In this document: positions 1 through 8,076 of the stretch, piece after piece | How positions within the stretch are numbered: position 1 is the stretch's first letter | How the letters are laid out: each line of letters begins with the position of its first letter | Origin: Streptomyces sp. MH60 | GTDB taxonomy: Bacteria > Actinomycetota > Actinomycetes > Streptomycetales > Streptomycetaceae | Direction of reading: 5' to 3' | Assembly (NCBI RefSeq): GCF_002939385.1 | Contig: NZ_MULI01000001.1 | Location: forward strand, 310,001 to 374,000 | Length of the DNA stretch: 64,000 nucleotides | Notes under the pieces: generated by a model | Told to the model about the DNA's origin: nothing | Seen by the model: the letters and a program-made list of their open reading frames with translations, nothing else | The model's database searches: none | Translations under genes and position numbers: made by a program

Positions 1-875
1 GCGCGGGTCACGCCGACGGCACGCCCTCGGTCCTGCTGTACGACTGCGACGACCTGGCGGACTGGCGGTTCGCGGGTGTGCTCCTGGACGGTGACGACCC
101 GGTGGCCGTGGACGCGTTCGGCGACCAGGCCGTCGGCTGGGAGTGCCCACAAGCGCTGGTGACCCAGGGAGGGGACTGGGTGCTGGTGGTGTCCCTGTGG
201 GACGGCGACCCGAGCGCGACCGGCTACCTGACGGGCCGTCTGGGACCGTCCCCGGAGCACGGGTTGCGGTTCACCGCCCGCACCGGCGGCCCTCTGGACC
301 ACGGTCGTGACTTCTACGCGCCGGCCCTCCTGCAAGAGCCGGAACGGGCCCTGATGTGGGGCTGGTCCTGGGAGTCCCGCGAGCCGGGCGAGGCCGAGCG
401 GGCCGGCTGGGCCGGCGTGCTCACCGCGCCACGTGTCGTCGACGTCCACACCGACGGCAGCCTGCGGATCCTGCCCGCGCCGGAGCTGGACACGCTGCGG
501 GCGCCGGAGCCCTTCGTCACCGAACCGTGCGTCGGCACACGGCTGCCGGACGCGTACGACCTGACGGTCACCGCCCGCACGGTCACAACGGTCCGCCTGG
601 GGGAGGGGCTGGCGCTCCGGATCGACCCCGAGACGGGGGCCCTGACCGTACGGCGCGCCGGGCGGCCCGCGCCGGTCGAGGTCCGGGTGGCGCGCGGCGC
701 GGAGCTGAACGTCCGCGTCCTCGTCGACGGTTCGCTGTACGAGGTGTTCGCGGACGACCGGGCCGTGGTGACCGAACGGGTCTACCGCGGCCCCGGCGAC
801 GCCCCCCGACTGACCGTCACGGGAGCCGACGCCACCGTCGCCGCGTGGGAGCTGGTCGGACCGACCCTGAACTGA
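1..875 (+). CDS. Glycoside hydrolase family 32 enzyme (levanase/sucrase type), truncated by the left window edge
   Basis: The frame enters from the left edge (first full codon at base 3) and stops at TGA 873-875, so about 290 C-terminal residues are visible. Two GH32 landmarks are present: the WECP motif, whose Glu is the acid/base of the five-bladed propeller, and a downstream DFYAP segment. The last ~130 residues look like the C-terminal beta-sandwich, including the family-typical EVFADD stretch. The family hydrolyses beta-fructosidic bonds in sucrose, levan or inulin. Whether this enzyme is secreted cannot be judged without its N-terminus. It converges on a LacI regulator 28 bp away, a common pairing for sugar hydrolases. 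Confidence 0.85.
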   Translation, partial: AGHADGTPSVLLYDCDDLADWRFAGVLLDGDDPVAVDAFGDQAVGWECPQALVTQGGDWVLVVSLWDGDPSATGYLTGRLGPSPEHGLRFTARTGGPLDHGRDFYAPALLQEPERALMWGWSWESREPGEAERAGWAGVLTAPRVVDVHTDGSLRILPAPELDTLRAPEPFVTEPCVGTRLPDAYDLTVTARTVTTVRLGEGLALRIDPETGALTVRRAGRPAPVEVRVARGAELNVRVLVDGSLYEVFADDRAVVTERVYRGPGDAPRLTVTGADATVAAWELVGPTLN

Positions 876-903
876 GCACCGGGCACCGTTGCCACGCCCG
901 CCC

Positions 904-1968
904 CTACACGGTCGGGACCGGACCCACCGACGACCGGGTCACCACCGGGCAGGCCAGACGGCGGACCCTGGCCGGTGGGGTGCGGCCGGTGGTGATGGCG
1001 TCGAGGAGGAGGCGGGTGGCGGACTCGCCCATCCCGCGGTGCGGAAGCGCGATGGTGGTGAGGGACGGCGTGAGGAAGGCGGCCATGTGCTCCTGGTCGT
1101 CATAACCGATCACCGACAACTCGGCGGGGACGGTGACGCCGAGCCGGGTCGCGGCGTGCAGGACGCCCGCCGCGACCCGGTCGTTGTAGCAGAAGACGGC
1201 AGTGGGACGGCGGGCCGGTTCCACCTCGTCGAACAGCCGCATGGCGCCCTCGTATCCGGCGGCGATCTCCCCGCCGGTGCGTACCACCCACTCCTTGGGG
1301 ACGGTGACGCCCTCGGCGCGCAACGCGTCACGGAAGCCGCCCAGCCGCTCCACGGACGCGATGTCGTCCAGTCCCCCCAGGTAGGCGATCCTGCGGTGCC
1401 CGTGGTCGAGCAGCAGCCGGGCCGCCGTACGGCCGCCGGCCCGCTCGGCGGGAACCACGGCGGACAGGGAGCCGTCCTCGGGCAGGCAGTTGGCAAGGAC
1501 GGAGTGGGTGCGGTGCAGTCCCTCGGGGACGCGGACCCGGCGCAACGACATGGCCGCATAGATGATGCCGTCCACGCGCCGGTCCAGGAGTTCGGCGACG
1601 GCCGCGTCCTCCTTGGCGCGGTCGCCGCCGGAATCGATGGTGAGTACGAGGTGTTCGCTGGCCCAGGCCGTCTCCATCGCGCCGCGCAGCAGCCGGCCCG
1701 CGAACGGGGAGGACGCGATCTCGTCGGTGACCAGCCCGATCACGGCCGTGCGCCGACGGCGCAGGCCGCGGGCGACGGGGTCGGGCCGGTACCCGAGCTG
1801 AGCGGCGGCCAGCCGAATGCGTTCCTGGGTGGCGGGGGAGAGGTTGCCCTCGGCGCGGCCGTTGAAGACGAAGGAGACGGCGGTGTGCGACACGCCGGCG
1901 AGCCGGGCGACGTCCCGTGAGGTGGGACGCCCGGTTCCCGTCGTGGGTTTGCCCTCTGCGTTCGTCAT
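904..1968 (-). CDS. LacI-family transcriptional regulator
   Basis: The 354-residue protein has the full LacI layout. A helix-turn-helix lies near residues 18-40 (DVARLAGVSHTAVSFVFN), followed by a hinge with the YRPDPVARGLR pattern. A periplasmic-binding-protein-like sugar domain fills the rest (GLVTDEIASSPF start, GYDDQEHMAAF near the C-terminus). The convergent GH32 gene suggests it controls fructan or sucrose use, but that is inference from position. It starts at the ATG at 1968; the divergent neighbour is a MerR gene 360 bp away. I could not find an obvious LacI palindrome in the upstream gap. Confidence 0.9.
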   Translation of the reverse strand: MTNAEGKPTTGTGRPTSRDVARLAGVSHTAVSFVFNGRAEGNLSPATQERIRLAAAQLGYRPDPVARGLRRRRTAVIGLVTDEIASSPFAGRLLRGAMETAWASEHLVLTIDSGGDRAKEDAAVAELLDRRVDGIIYAAMSLRRVRVPEGLHRTHSVLANCLPEDGSLSAVVPAERAGGRTAARLLLDHGHRRIAYLGGLDDIASVERLGGFRDALRAEGVTVPKEWVVRTGGEIAAGYEGAMRLFDEVEPARRPTAVFCYNDRVAAGVLHAATRLGVTVPAELSVIGYDDQEHMAAFLTPSLTTIALPHRGMGESATRLLLDAITTGRTPPARVRRLACPVVTRSSVGPVPTV

Positions 1969-2328
1969 GGCACCCGCTGTCCTCTGCTTCCCCCGCCCGT
2001 GCGGCTGATCGCTGCTCAGCCTAACGGGAGAGGTCCGGTGCCGACGTCTCCGTACGCCGGTGGTCTGGGCAGCTGCCGGGGGAGCGAGGGCGGGACCGGT
2101 GCATCCGGGTCCCGAAGGGGGCTTCGGCCCTCATCGGGCGGAGATCACCGAGGTCGGCGCGGCTCCTGGACCAGCAGGCCCCGCGGAGACCGTACGCGTG
2201 GCGACGGACGGACGGCTCGTCGTGGACATCGCGCGGCGGAGCCGCACATCGCGGAAACGGGGATTGCATGTGCCGTAGCGGCATGTGGTCCAGTAGGCGG
2301 CGAGCACGACATCGAGAGGTTCCCCCGC
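1969..2328. other. Divergent intergenic region without a recognised gene
   Basis: This 360-bp gap separates the LacI gene (leftward) from the MerR gene (rightward). The MerR frame stays open upstream to 1999, but that stretch is low-complexity Arg/Gly-rich translation with no family resemblance, so I treat it as leader. I saw no convincing operator or promoter pair. Confidence 0.5.
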
Positions 2329-3189
2329 ATGCCCCTTCCTGCGATTCCCCGCCGGGTCAAGATCGGCGATGCCGCCGCGTTCGCCGGCACCACCCCCCGC
2401 GCCATCCGCCACTACCACGCCATCGGGCTCCTCGCCGAACCGGAACGCGGCAGCGACGACCGCCGCCGCTACGGATACGACGACATGGTCCGCCTGCTGT
2501 GGATCCGCAGGATGGCCGATGCGGGTATCTCCCTGGATGACATCCACGCCGCCTTCAAGGGCACCACGGACATCGAGCTGTCCCTGGCCCGTCTGGAGGA
2601 GGCCCTCGCTGAAAAGGCGGCCGCCATCGAGGCCCAGCGGGCCGCCGTGAACCATCTTATGGAGGCGGGCAGCCCTCTGGGCCTGCTCTCACCGCTGGTC
2701 ACTGGCCTCCTGCGCGAGCGGTCCCCCGGAGCCCTGCGCTCCGCCGACCTCGACACCCTCCTGGTCACGGAGCGCATCTTCGGCCCTCTGGGCGCCGCCG
2801 GCCAAGCCAACCGGTTCATCGTCCTGGCCACCCACCCCGAACTGAGGGCCGAGGAGGACCGACTGGCCGAGGCCGAGACGGCCCTGGACGACACCGTGTC
2901 CCCTGACGACTGCCGCGTCGAAGACCTGGCCGCCCAGCGATGTGATCACGAGACCGCCCTGGCAGCCGCCGTCGAAGGATCCGGCCTGGAAGAGGCCCTC
3001 GACGTCCTTCTGGACCGGGAGGACGAGCACGCCGGCGAGGAAGGGGACGAGGTGAGGATGAGCGCGATGGAGGCCCTCGGCAAGATGCCGTACGACTTCT
3101 CCCCGGCCCGGATCCGGTACGAGGAACGCGTCATCGAACTGCTTCACTCGGCCGATCAGGACGGTGACACGAACCCACCGGCCTGCTGA
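2329..3189 (+). CDS. MerR-family transcriptional regulator
   Basis: A 286-residue protein with an N-terminal MerR winged helix at about residues 8-75 (KIGDAAAFAGTTPRAIRHYH, then GLLAEPERG and RRRYGYDDMVRLLWIRRM). A short linker helix and a long helical C-terminal region follow, with no recognised effector domain and no conserved metal-binding Cys pair. ATG 2329 was chosen because a GAGAGG ribosome site lies about 8 bases upstream and the MerR fold begins almost at once. The extended helical C-terminus is typical of actinobacterial MerR proteins that sense small organic ligands. The target is unknown. Confidence 0.85.
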   Translation: MPLPAIPRRVKIGDAAAFAGTTPRAIRHYHAIGLLAEPERGSDDRRRYGYDDMVRLLWIRRMADAGISLDDIHAAFKGTTDIELSLARLEEALAEKAAAIEAQRAAVNHLMEAGSPLGLLSPLVTGLLRERSPGALRSADLDTLLVTERIFGPLGAAGQANRFIVLATHPELRAEEDRLAEAETALDDTVSPDDCRVEDLAAQRCDHETALAAAVEGSGLEEALDVLLDREDEHAGEEGDEVRMSAMEALGKMPYDFSPARIRYEERVIELLHSADQDGDTNPPAC

Positions 3190-3291
3190 CTGACATCGGC
3201 CCCCAGGGCCCGCCAAGAGCGACCCGGGCGGGTGTAGCGGGAGCGTAATTCCGCTTCCCCTGACGGTCGTTGCTGGTCGGCCGGACGGGCT

Positions 3292-3891
3292 TCAGCGGAT
3301 GCGGTCGTAGACGAGGGCGAGCGTGCCGTGCTCGCCGGCCGCTTGGCCGGCCAGCGTCCAGCCTCCCCGCGGCAGACCGTCGTCGAAGAGGCGCGGCCCG
3401 TCGCCGAGGGTGACCGGGAAGATCGTGAGGGCGAGTCGGTCGACCTCGTCGGCGGCCAGCAGTGCCTGGATGACGCTTGCGCTGGACAGGACGAGGATGT
3501 CGCCGCCCTCGGTCTTCCTGAGGTCCGCGGCTGCCTCGGCGGCCGGCTTGTCGACCAGGGTGGTCCGCTCCCAGGGCGCCTGGCTGAGGGTGGACGAGAG
3601 AACGACCTTGTCGGTGTCGACGAGCCACTTCGCGAAGCCCTCGTCCCGCGGGTCGGCACCGTCCATGCCGATGACGGTCGGCCAGAAACCGAGGAAGCCC
3701 TCGGCGTTGACCCGACCGAGGAGCGCGGTCGTGGCCGACTGCCAGAGCGTGGTCAGGTGGTCCCGGGCGACGTCGGTGACGGCGTACGGCATCACCCAGC
3801 TCATGTCCAGAGGGTCGCGACCGGCGTAGCGGCCGTCGAGGGAGAGGGCCATGTTGGTGACGATCCGGCGGCTGCTGTCGTGGTGGCTCAC
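3292..3891 (-). CDS. RibD C-terminal/dihydrofolate-reductase-like protein
   Basis: A 199-residue protein of the RibD_C (DHFR-like) superfamily. It opens with the family's beta-strand (RIVTNMALSLDGRYAG), has the LLGRVNAEGF segment in the middle, and ends with VTLGDGPRLFDDG. These small cytosolic proteins are predicted NADPH-dependent reductases; few have a known substrate and they are not true folate enzymes. Its ATG overlaps the stop of the upstream ArsR-SRPBCC gene by four bases (3888-3891), so the two are almost certainly one translationally coupled operon read leftward from the operator near 4775. This ArsR-SRPBCC-RibD pairing recurs in actinomycetes. Confidence 0.85.
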   Translation of the reverse strand: MSHHDSSRRIVTNMALSLDGRYAGRDPLDMSWVMPYAVTDVARDHLTTLWQSATTALLGRVNAEGFLGFWPTVIGMDGADPRDEGFAKWLVDTDKVVLSSTLSQAPWERTTLVDKPAAEAAADLRKTEGGDILVLSSASVIQALLAADEVDRLALTIFPVTLGDGPRLFDDGLPRGGWTLAGQAAGEHGTLALVYDRIR

Positions 3892-4748
3892 TTCGTACTC
3901 CCGGTGGTGGGGTCGGTGTCGACGTTGTCGTGCGCGTCTGCGGTAAGGGTCGCCGCGAGCTTGTCGAGGCTCTGACCGAAACCGGTCTCGATGCCCGCGA
4001 CGAAGTCCGCCGAGTCGACCGTGCTGTCGGTGATCCGCCAGCTGACGTCGAGGTCCGTGCCGGTCCCGGTGGGCCGGCAGGTGAGGGCGACGTGTGCGGT
4101 GAAGGCCGGAGCGCCGTCGGGAAGCAGGGGCGAGAGCCGGTAGGCGAGGCGCTCATGAGGGTGCACCTCGTCGACGGTCCCTTCGGCGCGTCCAACCGTT
4201 GCGTCGCGGCCGTCCGTGTCCTCTGCATCGCGGTAGACCTGCAGGATCCGTCCGCCGGGCCGAGCCTCGAAGACCAGCTCGCAGACGTGCAGGTCGTCGG
4301 GGCTCCACCAGCGGGCGAGCAGGGCGGGCTCGGTCAGGTGGCGCCAGACCAGCTCGGGGCGGTCCGCCAGCCGCCGGTGAAACCCGAACGAGCGGCCGTC
4401 GGCCCACCCGGCCTGCGTGGCGGCGTGCCGTTCGGTTCGCATGCCGGCCCTGTAGTGCTCGTGGGTCGCGCCCGGCCCGCCCGCCTGCTCCGCGGTGTCG
4501 GCGAGTCGGCTCAGCTCGGCCGCCAACTCCCGCAGCGCGGCGGGCCTGAGCGTGTTGATGCGGCGCTGGCCGATGCGTTCGGAGACCACGACACCGGCGC
4601 GTTCCAGGGTCTGCAGATGCTTGGTCGTCTGAGGTTGACGTGCCCCGGCCAGCTGGGCAAGGACCCCGACGGGGCGGGGCCGCTCAGCCAGCAGTTCCAC
4701 GAGCCGCCAGCGGACCGGGTCCGCCAGCGCGGTGAGGAGTGCGTCCAT
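3888..4748 (-). CDS. ArsR-family regulator fused to an SRPBCC (AHSA1-like) domain
   Basis: A 286-residue fusion. Residues about 1-85 form an ArsR winged helix (ALADPVRWRLVELLAERPRP, then QPQTTKHLQTLERAGVV). Residues about 120-275 form an SRPBCC/START-like hydrophobic-cavity domain (WRHLTEPALLARWW start, FGQSLDKLAATL end). No ArsR-type metal-binding cysteines are visible, so a lipophilic ligand bound by the SRPBCC domain is more likely than a metal; that is inference. Start ATG 4748 sits directly behind a promoter that contains a nested palindrome, so the transcript is probably leaderless and autorepressed. It is coupled by a 4-bp overlap to the RibD-like gene. Confidence 0.88.
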   Translation of the reverse strand: MDALLTALADPVRWRLVELLAERPRPVGVLAQLAGARQPQTTKHLQTLERAGVVVSERIGQRRINTLRPAALRELAAELSRLADTAEQAGGPGATHEHYRAGMRTERHAATQAGWADGRSFGFHRRLADRPELVWRHLTEPALLARWWSPDDLHVCELVFEARPGGRILQVYRDAEDTDGRDATVGRAEGTVDEVHPHERLAYRLSPLLPDGAPAFTAHVALTCRPTGTGTDLDVSWRITDSTVDSADFVAGIETGFGQSLDKLAATLTADAHDNVDTDPTTGSTK

Positions 4749-4755
4749 GGAGAAT

Positions 4756-4791
4756 AGTATTCCTGGAAACGAATATTCGTGTCAAGGAATA
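4756..4791 (-). promoter_or_regulatory. Promoter with nested dyad operator for the ArsR-SRPBCC operon
   Basis: Reading leftward there is a perfect -35 TTGACA (4785-4780), an 18-bp spacer and a -10 AATACT (4761-4756), which puts the start point at or next to ATG 4748. Two inverted repeats share the same centre (4774.5): an inner perfect palindrome CGAATATTCG (4770-4779) and outer arms TATTCC/GGAATA (4758-4763 and 4786-4791). The dyad fills the spacer, as expected for an ArsR repressor that blocks polymerase. Confidence 0.75.
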
Positions 4792-4865
4792 ATTTGTCGC
4801 TCGGCTGAGGAGCGAGCGCGCCCCGGTCCGGGCCACGCGGACGCGTTCCTGGTCCGGGCGCCCTG

Positions 4866-5300
4866 TCATCCGGACGCGGGTGTTCGGCCGGCCCGCCATT
4901 CGGGCGCCTCCGCGGTGTCGGTGAACTCCAGGAGGTGTTGACCGGCCAGGCGCTGCAGTGCGGTGCGGACTTCGGTGGGGGTGGTGTAGAAGAACTCGCG
5001 CCGCAGATTTACCCGGTTGACGCGGCGGTCTTCGAACTCCTGGTGCAGCCGCCGCTCCAGCCCCACCGCGTCCTCACTGAAGATCAGCGCGTGGACGTCG
5101 AAGCGGAACGGCACTGAGGCGTCGCCGAGTTCGTTGACCCGGTCCATGGGGTCGAGACGCCGGGTCAGTCCGATCTTGACCATGCGCTCCCCGAACGCGC
5201 CGATGTTGGAGATGACGTACACGTAACCGGCGCGGATGTTGGCCTCGCGCGCGTCCACCGCACGCAGGTCGTCACCGAGTTGCTGCGCAGCAAAACAACC
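4866..5300 (-). pseudogene. C-terminal remnant of a T5orf172/DUF4041-type protein
   Basis: The readable part (130 residues from a GTG at 5258) is the GIY-YIG-like T5orf172 domain: GYVYVISNIGAFGERMVKIG, LDPMDRVNELGDASVPF, then RRVNRVNLRREFFYTTP. Full-length relatives are several hundred residues long with an N-terminal coiled-coil DUF4041 region. Here family-like sequence (AAQQLGDDLRAV) continues in frame only to about 5300, and the DNA beyond gives unrelated translation. I therefore read this as the 3' end of a gene whose front was lost. A short translated product from 5258 cannot be excluded. Confidence 0.7.
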
Positions 5301-5504
5301 CCCCGCCTCGGCGGCGGACTCCGAGCGCCCCGTGCGGCCTTCACCCCTCGGCCATGTATCCGTCGTCCGCGAGTTGCCAAGGTGATACGCGCCCTCCGCC
5401 TGCGTTCTCGATCATGTGACGTCGTCCCAGTGGTGGGTGCGGTCGCGAGCCCGACGTCGGATGCGGCGTCGGCTTGGTCCGCTTCCTGACGAAGGAGACC
5501 ATGC

Positions 5505-6815
5505 GTGTACGCGTTCACACGACGCCGTTCCAGTGTCGTCGCGGCGACGGCGACCCTGGTGTTCACCGCCGCCGTCGCGGCCGTACCCCCGGCGGATGCC
5601 TCGGCGCTCGCCGGACCGCCCGAGGTCGTTCCCCGGGCCGAGACCGCCGCGCTGTTCGACGACGACGAGGGCGGGAACGCGAACGCCGACGATCCGGCGA
5701 TCTGGCGCAACTCCGCCGATCCGGACGCGAGCCTCGTCATCGCCACGGCCAAGGAGGGCGGCCTGCGGGTCTACGACCTCGACGCCCGGCAGGTGCAGTC
5801 GGTCCCCGCGCCCGCCGCGCCCGGAGCGGACGACGCTCCCGGCCGCTACAACAACGTCGACCTGGTGCACGGGATGCCCTTGCGTTCCGGCGCCACGGAC
5901 CTGGCGGTCGTCAGCGACCGTGGCAGCGACAAGCTGCGCGTCTACCGCGTCGACGGCGACCGGCCGCACGCCCCGCTCACCGATGTCACCGACGCCTCGG
6001 CGCCATGGATCTTCTCCGGCTCGCAGGAGGAGGTCAACGAGGAGAGCACCGCCTACGGCCTGGCCACGTACACCGACTCCGCGACCGGCAAGTCCTACGC
6101 GCTCGTCAGCCAGAACGCGACCACCCGCATCGCGCTGCTGGAGCTGACCCCGACGCGCGGCGGCAAGGTGTCCTACCGGAAGGTCCGCACCCTGGACCTG
6201 CCCGCCGCCTTCACGATGCCCGACGGCACGAAGTGGTCCCCCTGCGGGGAGCCCGGCGAGGGCCCGCAGGTCGAGGGCATGGTCGTCGACCCGGAGACCG
6301 GCACGCTCTTCGCCGGGCAGGAGGATGTGGGTGTCTGGCGGCTGCCGGCCGACCTCAAGGGCAGGCCGGTCCTTCAGGACAGGGTCCGCGAGTACGGTGT
6401 GCCGGCCACCTACGACGAGGCGTCCGACGAGTGCGTGGCGGGTGACGGCCCCGGGTTCGGCGGCAGTCACGTGTCCGCCGACGTCGAGGGCCTGACCCTG
6501 TTGAAGCAGGACGACGGGGACGGCTACCTGCTCACCTCCAGCCAGGGCGACGACACCTTCGTCGCCTACGACCGCGAACGGTCCGACGGCTACGAGTACG
6601 AGGGTGGCTTCCGGGTGAGTGCCGCGTCCGAGTCACTGGACGGTTCCGAGGAGTGCGACGGCGCGGACGTACTCGCCGAGCCTCTCGGCAGCCGGTACCC
6701 GAACGGCCTGCTCGTCGTCCAGGACGGTCACATGGCTCCGGAGGACAGTGACCGCGAGGCCACTGGCTTCAAGTTCGTCGACCTCGCCGACGTCCTGGAG
6801 GCTCTCGACGACTGA
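5505..6815 (+). CDS. Secreted beta-propeller phytase
   Basis: A 436-residue exported enzyme. It has an N-terminal signal peptide (Arg-rich start, hydrophobic run, Ala-rich cleavage region near residue 33) followed by a whole beta-propeller phytase domain. Recognisable blades include DDPAIWRNSADPDASLVIAT, YNNVDL, GTLFAGQEDVGVWRL, SADVEGLTL and SSQGDDTFVAYDR, carrying the acidic residues that bind Ca2+ and phosphate. The family releases phosphate from calcium phytate at neutral pH outside the cell. GTG 5505 was chosen because GAAGGAG lies seven bases upstream; the ATG four bases earlier is out of frame. Converges on an SDR gene across a strong bidirectional hairpin. Confidence 0.92.
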   Translation: MYAFTRRRSSVVAATATLVFTAAVAAVPPADASALAGPPEVVPRAETAALFDDDEGGNANADDPAIWRNSADPDASLVIATAKEGGLRVYDLDARQVQSVPAPAAPGADDAPGRYNNVDLVHGMPLRSGATDLAVVSDRGSDKLRVYRVDGDRPHAPLTDVTDASAPWIFSGSQEEVNEESTAYGLATYTDSATGKSYALVSQNATTRIALLELTPTRGGKVSYRKVRTLDLPAAFTMPDGTKWSPCGEPGEGPQVEGMVVDPETGTLFAGQEDVGVWRLPADLKGRPVLQDRVREYGVPATYDEASDECVAGDGPGFGGSHVSADVEGLTLLKQDDGDGYLLTSSQGDDTFVAYDRERSDGYEYEGGFRVSAASESLDGSEECDGADVLAEPLGSRYPNGLLVVQDGHMAPEDSDREATGFKFVDLADVLEALDD

Positions 6816-6923
6816 CAGCCGATCGGACTCGGCGCCGCGCACCAGATCGCCGGGACCGCTCACCGGCATCGAGACCACCCGCCGGACCCGCATCGGCCAC
6901 GACGGCATCGAACGCCTCCGCGC

Positions 6924-6975
6924 CGCCGGGCCCGGGATGGCAGCCGGCCCCCCGACGGCCATCCCGGGCCCGGCG
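6924..6975. terminator. Bidirectional terminator hairpin between phytase and SDR genes
   Basis: Arms CGCCGGGCCCGGGATGG (6924-6940) and its exact complement (6959-6975) form a 17-bp stem with an 18-nt loop between two convergent stop codons. There is no T-run, which is usual in Streptomyces. Confidence 0.7.
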
Positions 6976-6980
6976 CCCGC

Positions 6981-7931
6981 CTACCGGAAGCCGAGGTGCG
7001 GATCGGTGCCGGCCAGCTCACCGCTGACGGCCCAGAGACGAGCAGCGACAGCTGGATCGGCCATATGAGCCGGGACGGGCTCACGCCTCGGCGTGCCACG
7101 CAGGCCGAAGATCCGTGGACCCCACAACTCCCCTCCCCGCACCCCCGAGTCGAGGACGGCACGGACGACGGGCCACGCTCCGGCGCCCTTGCCCTGCACC
7201 AGGAGGCCAGCGGGCGCGGCGCGCAGCCGTTCGCCGGCAGTCGTCACGCGTACCGGCGGGCGGGACGGGGTGAGGGAGTCCAGTGCGCCGCCGGGGTGGG
7301 CCACCACACTGAGCACCGTGCTGCCGACGGCCCGCAGGCGCCGGTCGAGTGCGAAGCCGAAGCACATCTGCGCCAGCTTCGACCGGCCGTAGGTGCGCTT
7401 GGGCCGGTAGTCCCGGCTCGACTGCGGGTCGTCCAGGTCCAGGCGCTCGGACCGCGCCGCGAAACTTCCCACCGTGACGATGCGGCCCGCCGGCGCTGCG
7501 GACAGCAAAGGGGCCAGCCACTGGGTCAGCGCGAAGTGGCCGAGGTGGTTGGTCCCGAACATCAGCTCGTGGCCGTCCCCGGTCTCCCGACGCGGCGGGT
7601 CGTCGAGCGCGACCCCTGCGTTGTACGCCACCGCGTCGAGATGATCGAGGTCCAGCCTGTCCACGGCGGTCTTGAGGGACGTCAGGTCGGCCAGGTCCAG
7701 TGGGAGATGCCGCACCTGCGCGCCGGGGACGCGCGAGCGGATCGAGGCCATGGCGGCGTCGGCCTTCGCGCGGTCCCGGCTGCCGAGTACGACGACGGCG
7801 CCGGTGGCGGCGAGCTGCTCCGCGGCGAAGTAGCCGATCCCGGCGTTGCCCCCGGTGACCAGGAAGATCCTGCCCTCCGCGGACGGCAAGCGGTGAACGT
7901 CCCACGATCGGCTCTGGGGTACGGAAGACAC
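6981..7931 (-). CDS. Short-chain dehydrogenase/reductase
   Basis: A 316-residue SDR of the longer, retinol-dehydrogenase-like type. It has the cofactor motif TGGNAGIG near residue 28, the NAG block (YNAGVALDD), a catalytic Ser strand (GRIVTVGSFAA) and the active-site YGRSK. GTG 7931 is preferred because AAGGAG lies nine bases upstream; the frame runs open to 8054 but adds only non-family residues. Such enzymes act on steroids, retinoids or aromatic alcohols with NADP(H); the substrate cannot be read from the sequence. Convergent with phytase and probably monocistronic. Confidence 0.85.
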   Translation of the reverse strand: MSSVPQSRSWDVHRLPSAEGRIFLVTGGNAGIGYFAAEQLAATGAVVVLGSRDRAKADAAMASIRSRVPGAQVRHLPLDLADLTSLKTAVDRLDLDHLDAVAYNAGVALDDPPRRETGDGHELMFGTNHLGHFALTQWLAPLLSAAPAGRIVTVGSFAARSERLDLDDPQSSRDYRPKRTYGRSKLAQMCFGFALDRRLRAVGSTVLSVVAHPGGALDSLTPSRPPVRVTTAGERLRAAPAGLLVQGKGAGAWPVVRAVLDSGVRGGELWGPRIFGLRGTPRREPVPAHMADPAVAARLWAVSGELAGTDPHLGFR

Positions 7932-8076
7932 GGTGACAGGCTCCTTGCGCTCTGGGGCAGCGTGCTCGTGGCGAGCACCAACCCGCCCAAGATCGCAGCC
8001 GCCACCGACATATCGCCGACAGATCAGGCCCGTCGCCCGACAGATTCCCGACACCTGTCCTCCGAGGCCCCGTTGC

